From Chryseobacterium sp. 6424 (GTDB lineage: Bacteria > Bacteroidota > Bacteroidia > Flavobacteriales > Weeksellaceae), in assembly GCF_003692615.1 (NCBI RefSeq), contig NZ_CP023540.1:1488001-1552000 (forward strand): a stretch of DNA of 64,000 nt. The letters run 5' to 3'. The position numbers were made by a program, and so were the translations under genes. Below are positions 41,085 to 50,559 of the stretch, piece by piece. Each line of letters starts with the position of its first letter. Position 1 is the first letter of the stretch. The notes beneath the pieces were generated by a model. It did not search any database and was not told the origin of the DNA. It was given only the letters and a program-made list of their open reading frames with translations.

Positions 41085-43532
41085 TTAAACATCTACAAAT
41101 ATCAGTTTCTTGATACTGTGATACGCGGTAATCTCATCAAATTCATCAAGACTTTTTTCCACTAAATCCTTGAAGTAAGTGTATTTTTTTCCACGGGGCA
41201 ATTTCAGGAGAATTTGATATTGATATAATAGGTTCAGTTTGGCTATCGGCGATTTTTCCGGGCCTAAGACACAGGCTTCCGGTAGATATTTCCGTAAGAT
41301 TGAACCCAAAAACTGTGCTGAACGGTTCACTTTGTCCTCACGGCGGTGCTTCAGTTCAATCAGGATGAGTTTTACAAACGGTGGATACAGAAATTTCTTC
41401 CTTTCTTCCAGAAAATGTTCGTAAAGACGTGGGCTCTGCTGCTCTTTCAACAACTGAAAAACCGAATGCTCGGGTTGATATGTCTGTATGATGACTTTGC
41501 CTTCACCAGATGTGCGGCCTGCCCTGCCGGCGACCTGCGTAATGAGTTGATAAGCGCGTTCTTCCGCACGAAAATCCTGCACATACAACAAGGAGTCGCC
41601 TTTTGGTATCGCTACCAGCTCGATATGATCGAAATCCAATCCTTTAGAAATCATCTGTGTACCGACAATCATATCGGTTTCACCGTCTTCTATTTTCTCA
41701 TACAGCCTTTCGAACGCAAATTTCTTTCGCATACTGTCCACATCCATCCGGTCGATCTCCGCATCCGGAAAAATCATTGAAATTTCTTCATGGATCTGTT
41801 CTACACCAACGCCACGCTCATTCAGGTTTTCAGAATGGCATTTCGGACACGTTTGTGGCTTTGCCGCGCGCTGCCCGCAGTAGTGGCATTTCATTTCGTT
41901 TGAAACTTTATGGTAAGTCATTACCACATCACAGTTCGAGCAGTAATTTACATAACCGCAACTTTCACATTCCACTACATTCGAGTAGCCACGGCGGTTG
42001 TGGAGAATCATACCCTGCTTCTTATCGGCAAGCAAGGTTTTGAAAGCATCGAGCAACTTGAGTGAAAAATTACCCGATACCCTTTTAAGATCCTGCTCTT
42101 CCTTGAAGTTGATTAATTCATATTCCGGCAGCCGCACACCGCCGAAACGTTCGTTAAGGAACACATACCTGAGTTTATCTTGCTGTGCGGCATAATAAGA
42201 TTCTACCGAAGGTGTGGCCGAACCTAAGATAACGCGTGCCCCGAAAAAACCAGCGAACACCTGCGCCGCATCTTTTGCATTAAAGAATGGCGACACTTCC
42301 TTAGGTTTGTATGCCGAATCATGCTCTTCATCTACGATCACCAACCGCAACTGTCCGAATGGCAGGAAAAGTGCTGCCCGTGTACCGACAATCACCTTCA
42401 GGTCATTGTTGCGTACCCGTCGCCAGATTTCCACACGTTCAAAATCCGTAAGTTTCTGATGATAAAAGCCTAATTGCCGGCCATACTTCTTTTCAAGTCG
42501 CTGTACAATCTGCTTGGTAAGCGCAATCTCCGGCAACAGAAACAGCACGCTACCACCAGCGTTTATCGCCTCCTCAATCTTATCAAGGTAAATATGCGTT
42601 TTCCCCGATGAGGTAACGCCATGTAAGAGTACATTTTTACCAGCTAAAAAAGCCTCATCTATTTCGTATTTTGCCGCAAGTTGCGCTTCCGTCAGCTGGT
42701 CGAGGTTTTCTACAGGACCGTCGTAACTTTCAATACGGTCTTTCTGGAGCGTGTACTCTTCTACCAAATTTTTACCGATCAGCATATTCAGTTGAGAATA
42801 GGAAAATCCTTTCTCATCCATCACCACCGATTTTTTAATCGGCACATCAGGATGTTCGGTTTGTTTTTCGAGGAGTGACAGTAAAAGACCCTGCTGTTTT
42901 GGTGCACGTTTCAGGGAAAGGAGTATTTCCGGCAGCTGTTTTTTAAGCTTCTCTACATCTTTTAAACGAAGATAGGCGACTTCGCGCGGTTTATACTTTT
43001 CGGCAATTTTTTCATCAATCTCAATGTATTGCAGGTCAATCAGCGATTTGATGGTTTTTATAAGCTCTTTTTTAGGGATAAAAGCTTCTGCTTCGGTAAC
43101 ATTGATGAGTTGCCTCACCTCAAGTGCCTGAATGAGGTACATCTCGTGCACATCGAGATTTTCAAAATCCACGACGGCGCCAGGTTTTAATTTAAGATAC
43201 GTTTCGCTTTCAAGTTTTAATGAAGACGGAAAGGCAAAACGATAAATTTCCCCTAAGTTACAAAGATAATACGATGACAACCATGACCAGAACTGCAACT
43301 GCTCTGGCTGAAGAATAGGATAATCATCCAGCAGGCTGATGAGGTTTTTTGCCACGAAATTCTCCGGCTCGCGATGGTGGATTTCGTAGACGATGCCGGT
43401 ATAAATCTTTTTGCCGCGGAATGGTACAAGCACGCGCATGCCGGGCTGTAGCACAGCACGCATTTCTTCAGGAATTTTATAGGTAAAAGTTCCCTTTAAA
43501 TTGAGCGGCAAGATAATCTGGACAAAATTCAA
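41085..43532 (-). CDS. priA: Primosomal protein N' (replication restart helicase PriA)
   Basis: An 815-residue DExH helicase that reloads the replisome at stalled forks. N-terminal 3' DNA-binding domain (about 1-110), Walker A GVTSSGKTH (305-313), DEEH box (401-404), and a cysteine-rich zinc insertion with CESCGYVNYCSNC and CHYCGQ...CPKC motifs (about 530-575), followed by helicase motifs V-VI (VGTQMISKGLDFDHIELV, QVAGRAGR). The start is TTG at 43532: the frame closes three codons upstream and the predicted N-terminus NFVQIILPLNLKGTFTY aligns with PriA starts. Confidence 0.94.
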   Translation of the reverse strand: MNFVQIILPLNLKGTFTYKIPEEMRAVLQPGMRVLVPFRGKKIYTGIVYEIHHREPENFVAKNLISLLDDYPILQPEQLQFWSWLSSYYLCNLGEIYRFAFPSSLKLESETYLKLKPGAVVDFENLDVHEMYLIQALEVRQLINVTEAEAFIPKKELIKTIKSLIDLQYIEIDEKIAEKYKPREVAYLRLKDVEKLKKQLPEILLSLKRAPKQQGLLLSLLEKQTEHPDVPIKKSVVMDEKGFSYSQLNMLIGKNLVEEYTLQKDRIESYDGPVENLDQLTEAQLAAKYEIDEAFLAGKNVLLHGVTSSGKTHIYLDKIEEAINAGGSVLFLLPEIALTKQIVQRLEKKYGRQLGFYHQKLTDFERVEIWRRVRNNDLKVIVGTRAALFLPFGQLRLVIVDEEHDSAYKPKEVSPFFNAKDAAQVFAGFFGARVILGSATPSVESYYAAQQDKLRYVFLNERFGGVRLPEYELINFKEEQDLKRVSGNFSLKLLDAFKTLLADKKQGMILHNRRGYSNVVECESCGYVNYCSNCDVVMTYHKVSNEMKCHYCGQRAAKPQTCPKCHSENLNERGVGVEQIHEEISMIFPDAEIDRMDVDSMRKKFAFERLYEKIEDGETDMIVGTQMISKGLDFDHIELVAIPKGDSLLYVQDFRAEERAYQLITQVAGRAGRTSGEGKVIIQTYQPEHSVFQLLKEQQSPRLYEHFLEERKKFLYPPFVKLILIELKHRREDKVNRSAQFLGSILRKYLPEACVLGPEKSPIAKLNLLYQYQILLKLPRGKKYTYFKDLVEKSLDEFDEITAYHSIKKLIFVDV

Positions 43533-43607
43533 AACTAATCAGCGGTTTTATGTGGTGGATGGAGACAAATTTAGCACAATTTTATGCTAAAAAGATCAGC
43601 GTGATGA

Positions 43608-43636
43608 CATAAAAAAAACGGGCCGTGGCCCGCTGG
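43608..43636 (-). terminator. Terminator of the proline dehydrogenase gene
   Basis: CGGGC (43619-43623) pairs with GCCCG (43628-43632) around CGTG; on the minus strand eight T follow (43618-43611). It separates this gene from priA. Confidence 0.7.
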
Positions 43637-43652
43637 AATCTATTTTTTAATA

Positions 43653-44822
43653 TTATTTTTTCTGTCTTCTTTTCAACTCGCGGTCGATAAGGCCGAGTTC
43701 GCGACCGGTTTGTCCTGCGACGGAGGTGTTTTCCTGTGCTCTTCGGGTAAGATAAGGCACTACATCTTTCACCGGGCCGTAAGGCAAGTATTTGCATACA
43801 TTGTATTTCTCGGCACCCAGGAAATACGTAATATTATCGCTCATTCCATACAACTGTCCGAAATGGATTTGCGGATGATCATTTGTAAGCCCCATTGCCT
43901 GCATATGGTTCATGACCAGTTCGGTAGACTTTTCGTTATGTGTTCCGAAAAACGCTGATACACGGTCAAGATTCTTTAATACAAAGTCGATGGCTGCATT
44001 GTAATTATCATCAGAAGCCTGTTTGTTAGGCTGTATCGGATCCGGATAGTTCATGGCTGCGGCACGTTCGCGTTCTTTTTCCATGTAGGCACCACGTACA
44101 AATTTATATCCGAGGTAATATCCTTCTTCCTTTGCGCGCTGCAGGTCGGCGGCCAGATACTCCATACGGCCGGTTCTGTACATCTGGATGGTATTCCAGA
44201 TCAGGGGTTTTTCTTTGTTGAAACGTGCCATCATCTGGTTCACAAGTTCATCAGTAGCGTCCTGCATCCAGGTTTCTTCCGCATCGATCATCAGTACCAC
44301 GTTACGGTCGAAAGCCATCTGGGAAACTTCCTCGTATCTTTTTACTACGCGCTCCCATTCTTCTTTTTGAGAATTGGTAAGTACGGTACCGCGACCAACT
44401 TCCTCATAAATTTCAATGCGCCCAAAACCAGTTGGTTTAAAAACGACAAAGGGGATGGCGGGATTTCCTTCAGCGAATTTTATGTTTTGCTTAATCTCTT
44501 CGCAGGTCTGGTCGAAAAGTGCTTCTTCAGCCTTACCTTCAATGGCGTAATCAAATATACTCCCGACATGTCTTTTAAACATCTGCTTCACCACTTTCAT
44601 GCTTTCCTCGCGGGTTTCGCCGCCACAAAACTGCTCGAAAAGGGTATTTCGTACAATACCGGTAACGAACGGAAAATTATTCTTCACCGTAAAATTAAGT
44701 GCCGATATACCAATATTGGTTATAGCAGGCTGTTCAATTGCTTTGAACATCCAGTAGGCTTTACGCAGTTGTGCGTCGCTACGGTCCGCAAAAGCAATTT
44801 GGGTATTGTTGAAAATGCTCAT
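43653..44822 (-). CDS. Proline dehydrogenase
   Basis: A 389-residue FAD enzyme oxidising proline to pyrroline-5-carboxylate, passing electrons to quinone. Start is ATG 44822 (MSIFNNTQIAFADRS); an in-frame TTG two codons upstream is less likely. The barrel core shows DAEETWMQDATDELV, YLGYKFVRGAYMEKERERA, FGTHNEKS and the PYGPVKDVVPYLTRRAQEN tail, typical of monofunctional PRODH of Bacteroidota. The second enzyme of the pathway (P5C dehydrogenase) is not nearby; the aldehyde dehydrogenase at 55901 is a different family. Divergent from aroB. Confidence 0.92.
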   Translation of the reverse strand: MSIFNNTQIAFADRSDAQLRKAYWMFKAIEQPAITNIGISALNFTVKNNFPFVTGIVRNTLFEQFCGGETREESMKVVKQMFKRHVGSIFDYAIEGKAEEALFDQTCEEIKQNIKFAEGNPAIPFVVFKPTGFGRIEIYEEVGRGTVLTNSQKEEWERVVKRYEEVSQMAFDRNVVLMIDAEETWMQDATDELVNQMMARFNKEKPLIWNTIQMYRTGRMEYLAADLQRAKEEGYYLGYKFVRGAYMEKERERAAAMNYPDPIQPNKQASDDNYNAAIDFVLKNLDRVSAFFGTHNEKSTELVMNHMQAMGLTNDHPQIHFGQLYGMSDNITYFLGAEKYNVCKYLPYGPVKDVVPYLTRRAQENTSVAGQTGRELGLIDRELKRRQKK

Positions 44823-44887
44823 TATCAAATTTTAGATAAACGCAAATTTAATGATAGTCTGTGAATAGAAAAAACGAATAGATAGTT

Positions 44888-44895
44888 TAATTTTG
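44888..44895 (+). promoter_or_regulatory. -7 box of aroB
   Basis: TAATTTTG matches TAnnTTTG, 15 bases before the aroB ATG. No -33 TTG at proper spacing. Confidence 0.45.
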
Positions 44896-44910
44896 TGATA
44901 AATTTCAGTT

Positions 44911-45951
44911 ATGATTACTTTTATGGACGGGCAATTCTCCGCCTTCAATGCATATATTAAAAATGCCAGCATTTCTAAAATCTTCATCCTCGCAGATGAA
45001 AATACGCATCAATACTGCTTGCCGACTTTCTTAGGAAACATGGAAACCGCGATCCCGTTTGAAATCATTGAGATAGAAGCCGGAGAAGCACTGAAAAACA
45101 TTGAAACGGCGACCCAACTCTGGGAAATCCTCACCGAATTTGAAGCCGACCGGAATGCGCTCCTAGTGAATGTTGGTGGCGGCGTGATTACCGACCTTGG
45201 CGGATTTGTGGCGTCTACATACAAACGCGGCATCCGTTTCGTGAACATGCCTACCACCCTTCTGGCGATGTGCGACGCGGCCATTGGCGGCAAAACGGGC
45301 ATCGACCATGGTTACCTGAAGAACATCGTAGGTACATTTGCCAACGCAGAGAGGATTTTCGTATATCCGCCCTTCCTTGAAACGCTGCCGTTTACAGAAT
45401 TGCGCAGTGGCTTTGCCGAAATGCTGAAGCATGGCCTGATCGCCGACGAAAATCACTGGCTGCAACTGGGCCTGTTGCCCGAAATAAATGTAGCAGACAT
45501 CATTCCGCATATTGAAACCTCAATGAAGATTAAACAAAGTATCGTAGAACAGGATTTTCAGGAGAAAAACATTCGTAAAACGCTCAATTTCGGGCATACG
45601 GTGGGGCATGCCTACGAAAGTCTTTTCTTAGCACAGGGCCAGCCGGTGCCTCATGGCGAGGCTGTAGCTCTTGGTATGATTATCGAAACGCGCATCTCCC
45701 AACTCGAAGGGCTGATAGATGAAGAAACGGCTCATGAAATCATCCAAATACTGCGAAAATTCTATCCACTCTTAGATATCGGAAGATTCGATACAGGGGA
45801 ATTGCTGGGTTTGATGAACAATGACAAAAAAAACACTTCAGGCGCTATCAGTTTTTCGTTAATCAGCGGTATCGGAAAAGGTATTTACGACCAGAAAGTC
45901 CACACCAAGAATCTGCTTGATGCAATTGAATATTACACTTCATTATGCTAA
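44911..45951 (+). CDS. aroB: 3-dehydroquinate synthase
   Basis: A 346-residue NAD- and metal-dependent enzyme converting DAHP to 3-dehydroquinate, the second step of the shikimate pathway. Typical segments: NVGGGVITDLGGFVAS (about 88-103), KRGIRFVNMPTTLLAMCDAAIGGKTGID (about 107-134, in parts), ELRSGFAEMLKHGLI (about 168-182), and metal-binding LNFGHTVGHAYES (about 225-237) and PHGEAVALGM (about 244-253). Length is normal. It stands alone, divergent from the proline dehydrogenase gene. Confidence 0.95.
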   Translation: MITFMDGQFSAFNAYIKNASISKIFILADENTHQYCLPTFLGNMETAIPFEIIEIEAGEALKNIETATQLWEILTEFEADRNALLVNVGGGVITDLGGFVASTYKRGIRFVNMPTTLLAMCDAAIGGKTGIDHGYLKNIVGTFANAERIFVYPPFLETLPFTELRSGFAEMLKHGLIADENHWLQLGLLPEINVADIIPHIETSMKIKQSIVEQDFQEKNIRKTLNFGHTVGHAYESLFLAQGQPVPHGEAVALGMIIETRISQLEGLIDEETAHEIIQILRKFYPLLDIGRFDTGELLGLMNNDKKNTSGAISFSLISGIGKGIYDQKVHTKNLLDAIEYYTSLC

Positions 45952-46220
45952 ACCTCTAATAACTATTCCTTACATATTAATCTTAGAAATAAATTTTTAA
46001 GATTTAAGTCTATTTACCGACCTAATTTACAAGAGATTACATTAAAAATTACTCAAACGCTTGTTTAATTTCAGCGCTTTCTAAAGCAGTTTTGGCACAC
46101 GGTTTGTGAGTTCGCTTACCATAAAACAAAAAATTTAAAACGCAGGTCGGTTATTTATAAAGACTAATATTTCAGAAATTAAAGGCTGGTCTGCAAAATT
46201 CAATTAAAAATTTAGAAATT

Positions 46221-46832
46221 ATGAAAAAGTTAATTTTAGGTGCAGCTCTTGCGATGGGAACTTTAACGTATGCACAACAGTTTGGTATTAAAGCAGGTTT
46301 GAACGTATCTTCAATCTCTGATGAAGGTTTTGATGATACAAATTCAAAAGCTGGTTTTTATGCAGGTGTCTTGATGAACGCGCCAATCGCAGAGAACTTC
46401 AGCATCCAACCAGAGGTGATCTATAACAATTTAGGAGCAAAATACACGACATCAATCGGGTCTTCTACAACTGAAACAAAACTGAACCTTGATTATATTA
46501 CGGTACCTGTAATGTTCCAGTATAATGCGACACCATCTTTCTATCTTGAGGCAGGTCCCGAGTTCGGATTCTTGGTAAATGCGAAAGCCGATACCGACAT
46601 CAATACGCCAATCGGTTCAGGATCTTCTTCTAGAGACCTTGACACTGATGATTTCAACAAATTTAATTTCGGTGTAGGTATTGGTGCAGGTTTCAATTTC
46701 ACACAAAACTTTGGTCTTAACGCGAGATATGTGGCAGGCTTCAGTGATATCACTGATGTAAACTCTGATCCAAGTACTGATGCGAACAACAAAAACAACG
46801 TATTCCAGGTTGGTCTAACGTATAAGTTTTAA
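46221..46832 (+). CDS. Outer membrane beta-barrel protein (PorT-like fold)
   Basis: A 203-residue protein with a signal peptide (about 1-18, ending TYAQ) and an eight-stranded barrel pattern: FGIKAGLNVSSI, AGFYAGVLMNAPIAENFSIQPEVIY, LDYITVPVMFQYN, FYLEAGPEFGFLV, FGVGIGAGFNFTQNFGLNARYVAG and the end VFQVGLTYKF (aromatic last residue for outer-membrane insertion). Such small barrels (outer membrane beta-barrel, OMP_b-brl_2) are abundant in Bacteroidota with no assigned activity. The 270-base upstream gap shows no clear promoter match. A terminator is shared with purF. Confidence 0.85.
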   Translation: MKKLILGAALAMGTLTYAQQFGIKAGLNVSSISDEGFDDTNSKAGFYAGVLMNAPIAENFSIQPEVIYNNLGAKYTTSIGSSTTETKLNLDYITVPVMFQYNATPSFYLEAGPEFGFLVNAKADTDINTPIGSGSSSRDLDTDDFNKFNFGVGIGAGFNFTQNFGLNARYVAGFSDITDVNSDPSTDANNKNNVFQVGLTYKF

Positions 46833-46854
46833 TCATACGCAAATGTTGAATTAA

Positions 46855-46887
46855 AAGAAAAGGTTGAGAAATTCTCAACCTTTTTTA
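46855..46887. terminator. Bidirectional terminator between the beta-barrel gene and purF
   Basis: AAAAGGTTGAG and CTCAACCTTTT pair around AAATT, with A-rich and T-rich flanks (stem about 46861-46868 with 46874-46881). It serves both convergent genes. Confidence 0.85.
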
Positions 46888-48375
46888 TTCATCAGTATAG
46901 TCGGGATGCGGTCCGGATGGTACAGGATATTCTTCTGTAAAGCACCCGAAGCAATGATTGGAACTGCCTAAGATTTCCCGAAGGTTTGGCATACTCAGGA
47001 ACTCCAAACTGTCAACACCCAAATAATCCCTGAGTTCTTCGGAAGTCATGTTTGCGGAAATCAAATCATCTTTTGTAGGCGTATCGATGCCCAGATAACA
47101 AGGCGCGACAATGGGTGGTGATACCGATCGGAAATGTATTTCCTTCACGCCCGCATCTTTCATAATTTTCACGAGCCTTTTCGAAGTAGTACCTCTCACG
47201 ATAGAATCATCAATAATCACCACTCTTTTTCCTTTGATTTCAGATATGATGGGATTAAGCTTCAGGTTTACGATCCTTTCACGCATTTCCTGTGTCGGGA
47301 CGATAAAACTTCTGCCAATATAGCGGTTTTTAATGAGGACCGGACGGAACGGAATGCCCGAAGCTTTTGAGAAACCAATCGCTGCCGGAACACCAGAATC
47401 TGGTACGCCAATCACCATATCAGCCTCTACCGGTGCCTGTTGCCAGATTTTTTCACCAGATTTTTCGCGTATCTCGTGTACATTGATGTTTTCTAAGGTA
47501 GAATCAGGGCGGGCAAAATAAATATATTCAAAAGCACAAATCCTGCGCTCGCAGTTTTCTTTCACTAAAAAGGATTTCAGGCCTTTTTCATTCTCGCTGG
47601 TATATACAATTTCGCCCGGTAAGATATCGCGTACATATTGCGCACCTACCGCATCCAGCGCCACAGATTCGGAAGCGGCAACAAAGGTATTTTCGTCAAC
47701 CGCACCTAATACCAGCGGGCGAATCCCATGAAAATCCCGGAAGGCAAAAAACTTGTTCCGTGTCATCCCCACTACCGAATAAGCGCCTTTTATCTTATCC
47801 ATTGTGGCTTTTATAGCGCCACGTAAGCCCAGGTCAAGATTTTTTTGGATAAGCCTTAAAATCACTTCGGAATCTGAGGTAGCTTTGAAGACGACACCTT
47901 CGGCTTCAAGCTCACGTTTCAGTTCGTGGGCATTGGTAAGGTTACCGTTATGCGCGATGGAAAGGATGATCTGGTCATATTCATTCTTAGCGAAAAAAGG
48001 CTGAAAATTATATTTCTTCTTATCGCCTGCCGTGGTATAACGGGTGTGCCCAATGGCAGAGTTTCCCATAAAAGTTTCGGGCTCACGGATGTTTTTATAC
48101 ACATCCAGCACCAGGCCTTCATCTTTGATATTATAAATTTTGCCACCTTTCATTACGGAGATGCCACACGCTTCCTGCCCGCGATGCTGCAACGCAAATA
48201 GGCCAAACTGTGAGAGCGAAAATGTATCCAGATCGCTGTCCGAATATATGCCGAAGATGCCGCATTCTTCAGTTGGGGCATCAAAAACATCTTCGGTTTT
48301 CAGCAGGTTGCGTCCATAAGGTCTTTTGCTGAACTGTGCCAGATATTCTTCCTTATGTTTTTGTAGTTCTTTCAT
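46885..48375 (-). CDS. purF: Amidophosphoribosyltransferase
   Basis: A 496-residue enzyme for the first committed step of purine synthesis, PRPP plus glutamine to phosphoribosylamine. The glutaminase nucleophile is C38 (EECGIFGIY), preceded by 37 residues that must be removed as a propeptide, as in Bacillus-type PurF. The PRPP loop is VVIIDDSIVRGTTSKRLV (about 355-372). Cysteines in CAFEYIYF, PCYLGID and the C-terminal HCFGC fit the four ligands of the [4Fe-4S] cluster of that type. purC lies 19 bases upstream in the same orientation, so the two are likely cotranscribed. Confidence 0.95.
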   Translation of the reverse strand: MKELQKHKEEYLAQFSKRPYGRNLLKTEDVFDAPTEECGIFGIYSDSDLDTFSLSQFGLFALQHRGQEACGISVMKGGKIYNIKDEGLVLDVYKNIREPETFMGNSAIGHTRYTTAGDKKKYNFQPFFAKNEYDQIILSIAHNGNLTNAHELKRELEAEGVVFKATSDSEVILRLIQKNLDLGLRGAIKATMDKIKGAYSVVGMTRNKFFAFRDFHGIRPLVLGAVDENTFVAASESVALDAVGAQYVRDILPGEIVYTSENEKGLKSFLVKENCERRICAFEYIYFARPDSTLENINVHEIREKSGEKIWQQAPVEADMVIGVPDSGVPAAIGFSKASGIPFRPVLIKNRYIGRSFIVPTQEMRERIVNLKLNPIISEIKGKRVVIIDDSIVRGTTSKRLVKIMKDAGVKEIHFRSVSPPIVAPCYLGIDTPTKDDLISANMTSEELRDYLGVDSLEFLSMPNLREILGSSNHCFGCFTEEYPVPSGPHPDYTDE

Positions 48376-48394
48376 TTTTTTTGTTCGGAATGAT

Positions 48395-49114
48395 TTATCT
48401 GTTCAGGACTTTTTTCAGGCGTTCATAGATTTCGACATAAGCTTCCGTAACTTCGCCTAAATCGCGGCGGAACCGGTCTTTATCAAGTTTTTTCATGGTG
48501 TCCTTGTCCCAAAGTCGGCAGGTATCTGGTGAAATTTCATCGGCAAGTACAATTTTCCCGTCACGGATCTTCCCCAGCTCTATTTTGAAATCTACGAGGA
48601 TGATGTTCATTTTATCAAAAAGATCAATCAGGATTTCATTGATGTCAGAAGTCAGCTCATACATCTCGTCAAGTTCTTCATAGGTAGCCGCACCCAGAAA
48701 TACCGCATGATGATCGTTAATCAGCGGATCGCCCAACTCATCTTTTTTATAACAAATATCGAAAATGGTGACCGGTGATTTTATACCTTCTTCCACGCCC
48801 AGGCGTTGCGCCATACTGCCCGCGGAATAGTTGCGTACCACCATTTCGAGTGGGATGATATTTACCTTCTTCACCAACTGCTCGCGCTCATTTAACTTTT
48901 CGATGAAATGTGTCGGGATGCCTTTTTTATTCAAATACTCGAATATCAAGGTGGTGATGGCATTGTTCATTTCGCCTTTCAGATCTACGCTGCCTTTTTT
49001 CTGTGCGTTAAAGGCAGTAGCATCATCTTTAAAACGAACAATTACCTGTTCGGGATTTGCTGTTTCGAAGACTTGTTTTGCTTTTCCTTCATAAAGCATA
49101 GCTCCTTTTTCCAT
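48395..49114 (-). CDS. purC: Phosphoribosylaminoimidazole-succinocarboxamide synthase
   Basis: A 239-residue ATP-dependent enzyme joining CAIR and aspartate. Hallmarks: [12 protein letters not shown] (7-18), [12 protein letters not shown] (about 30-41), [16 protein letters not shown] (about 91-106), and [10 protein letters not shown] with [14 protein letters not shown] (about 170-207). Length matches the short bacterial form. The stop of purC lies 19 bases before purF; the next gene upstream (DUF3307) ends 22 bases before purC, so the purine genes and the SatD/DUF3307 pair may share transcripts. Confidence 0.95.
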   Translation of the reverse strand: MEKGAMLYEGKAKQVFETANPEQVIVRFKDDATAFNAQKKGSVDLKGEMNNAITTLIFEYLNKKGIPTHFIEKLNEREQLVKKVNIIPLEMVVRNYSAGSMAQRLGVEEGIKSPVTIFDICYKKDELGDPLINDHHAVFLGAATYEELDEMYELTSDINEILIDLFDKMNIILVDFKIELGKIRDGKIVLADEISPDTCRLWDKDTMKKLDKDRFRRDLGEVTEAYVEIYERLKKVLNR

Positions 49115-49136
49115 TTTACTTTTTATTAGATTTTTA

Positions 49137-49838
49137 TTAGATTTTTATAATTATAGCGGCTATAATAGCTATTCCGAAGCTTAGAAGCGTGCCTATCAAC
49201 ACATATTCGGTAAGTTTGCGCTGTTTGGCTTCTGCAAGATCACTGAAACGAAAAACCGATTTGGCCGCGATCATGAAGCCTACACCTTCCCAATGATTGA
49301 CGAGGATAAATGTGAAAACTAACAATCTTTCGAGGATGCCAATATATTTACCTGCATTAATTAACGAAGCGGTCTGTATTTTAGTTTGGTCTTCTGCGAC
49401 AGGAGTCCAGATAGAGATCACGGTTTTAATGATGACAGAGGCCGGAACGGTCAGGAATACCAATGCTGTTATAATTCTAAGATTCGTCGGGTTCAGGAAA
49501 TCATCAATCAGCCAATACGGGAAGTATAACCAAGAAAGTCCCGCAATGACGGCTAAATGAAGTAACTGATCAACAAAAAACCATGCCCGCTTGGTTTTTC
49601 TTGTCTGGAAATGCAGTTTTGCCCAATCAATGAAAAAATGTGTAACACCGATAACCGCGGCAATCCACCAAAGTTTGAGATCCCACAGCATCACCAGCGC
49701 TAAAGTAGCATGCAACACGACATGAAGGTAAAGGTAAGGACTGTTTATCTTATTCTTCTCTTTATCAGCCACCCATGAGTTGGGCTGTAGAAGAAAATCC
49801 CCTAGTAAATGTGCAAGTATGAGTGGGACAAAAATCAT
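49137..49838 (-). CDS. DUF3307 membrane protein, partner of SatD
   Basis: A 233-residue polytopic protein with an N-terminal [20 protein letters not shown] motif (about 8-27), followed by about six membrane segments. The HLxxDFxLQ pattern and a HFxIDWxK motif ([10 protein letters not shown] near 68-77) are the hallmarks of DUF3307. The conserved His and Asp inside membranes suggest a metal or lipid-handling role, but function is unknown. Its start directly abuts the stop of the satD gene, so they are cotranslated; I know this pairing as recurrent in bacteria. Confidence 0.85.
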   Translation of the reverse strand: MIFVPLILAHLLGDFLLQPNSWVADKEKNKINSPYLYLHVVLHATLALVMLWDLKLWWIAAVIGVTHFFIDWAKLHFQTRKTKRAWFFVDQLLHLAVIAGLSWLYFPYWLIDDFLNPTNLRIITALVFLTVPASVIIKTVISIWTPVAEDQTKIQTASLINAGKYIGILERLLVFTFILVNHWEGVGFMIAAKSVFRFSDLAEAKQRKLTEYVLIGTLLSFGIAIIAAIIIKI

Positions 49839-50444
49839 TTACAGTTCTGCAATTTTTTTCCTGAAAAAAACATCAGTTTCCAAGACAAGGTCATAGTTAG
49901 CGCGTTTAAGCCGCTGGCTAACTGAGGATTGTGTTATATTTAAATCTTTTGCCAATTGTTCTTGGGTAAGATCTTTATTAATAAGCATACGGTGTACGAT
50001 TTGTGCCGTGGCTACCGACCAACTGTCGAAGTCTATGGATGCCCACTTGAACAAGATATTGATGTCGCGGTTCACCTTTTCGTTATCGGTACAGATGGCA
50101 AGGCTACGGCCTTCGTGCTTGATCTCGTTCAGCAAACGACCTGAATTCACATACGCAGATCCGTTGGATTCGGTGATTTTTTCAGATAAAAAAACCTCAT
50201 TCCCAATACCGATAGCCAGCCTTACATCGAGATTCTCAACTGTTTTTATCAACGATTTTATCATGAGGGCTTTCTGGAAAACATCATTCACTGAAGATTT
50301 TACCTGAAACTCGTCGCCTCGGTAAATCTCCCAATTTTCCGGCCCAACTACCCAACTTTCGAGTAAATCTTTAAGTCGGGGTAGCCAGCTTTCAGGGTCG
50401 GTTTGCTGTGAATTAATAAGGTCACCGGTAATAATCGCAATCAT
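49839..50444 (-). CDS. SatD family protein with C-terminal helix-turn-helix
   Basis: A 201-residue cytosolic protein. The N-terminal part (MIAIITGDLINSQQ, then WEIYRGDEFQVK and RLAIGIGNE) is that of the SatD family, with a GD...GDxFQ pattern reminiscent of nucleotidyl cyclase-like folds. The C-terminus has a clear helix-turn-helix (about 156-182: LTQEQLAKDLNITQSSVSQRLKR). It thus looks like a sensor domain joined to a DNA-binding domain. Its promoter carries three equally spaced repeats, so autoregulation is likely. Directly followed by DUF3307. The name comes from the sat genes of Streptococcus mutans; molecular function is unknown. Confidence 0.85.
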   Translation of the reverse strand: MIAIITGDLINSQQTDPESWLPRLKDLLESWVVGPENWEIYRGDEFQVKSSVNDVFQKALMIKSLIKTVENLDVRLAIGIGNEVFLSEKITESNGSAYVNSGRLLNEIKHEGRSLAICTDNEKVNRDINILFKWASIDFDSWSVATAQIVHRMLINKDLTQEQLAKDLNITQSSVSQRLKRANYDLVLETDVFFRKKIAEL

Positions 50445-50448
50445 AATA

Positions 50449-50480
50449 CAAATATAAGCAACTTAACTTATAAACGCCAA
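50449..50480 (-). promoter_or_regulatory. Promoter of satD (TTG-N21-TATATTTG), predicts leaderless mRNA
   Basis: On the minus strand TTG (50480-50478) and TATATTTG (50456-50449) are 21 bases apart, a full consensus. The -7 box is 4 bases from the ATG, so transcription would begin at or next to the start codon. One ACTTATAAA repeat lies between the two boxes. Confidence 0.65.
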
Positions 50481-50549
50481 TTATTAGTTAAAATACTTAT
50501 AAATAGATTTAATAAGTAAATTAGCTTATAAATACACAACATAAGCTAA
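50466..50549. promoter_or_regulatory. Three ACTTATAAA-type repeats at 29-base intervals upstream of satD
   Basis: ACTTATAAA at 50466-50474 and 50495-50503, GCTTATAAA at 50524-50532: each starts exactly 29 bases after the last. The third is also part of an inverted repeat TTAGCTTAT (50521-50529) / ATAAGCTAA (50541-50549). The first lies between the -33 and -7 boxes of satD. Likely binding sites for the SatD helix-turn-helix. Confidence 0.55.
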
Positions 50550-50559
50550 AGAGCTAATA

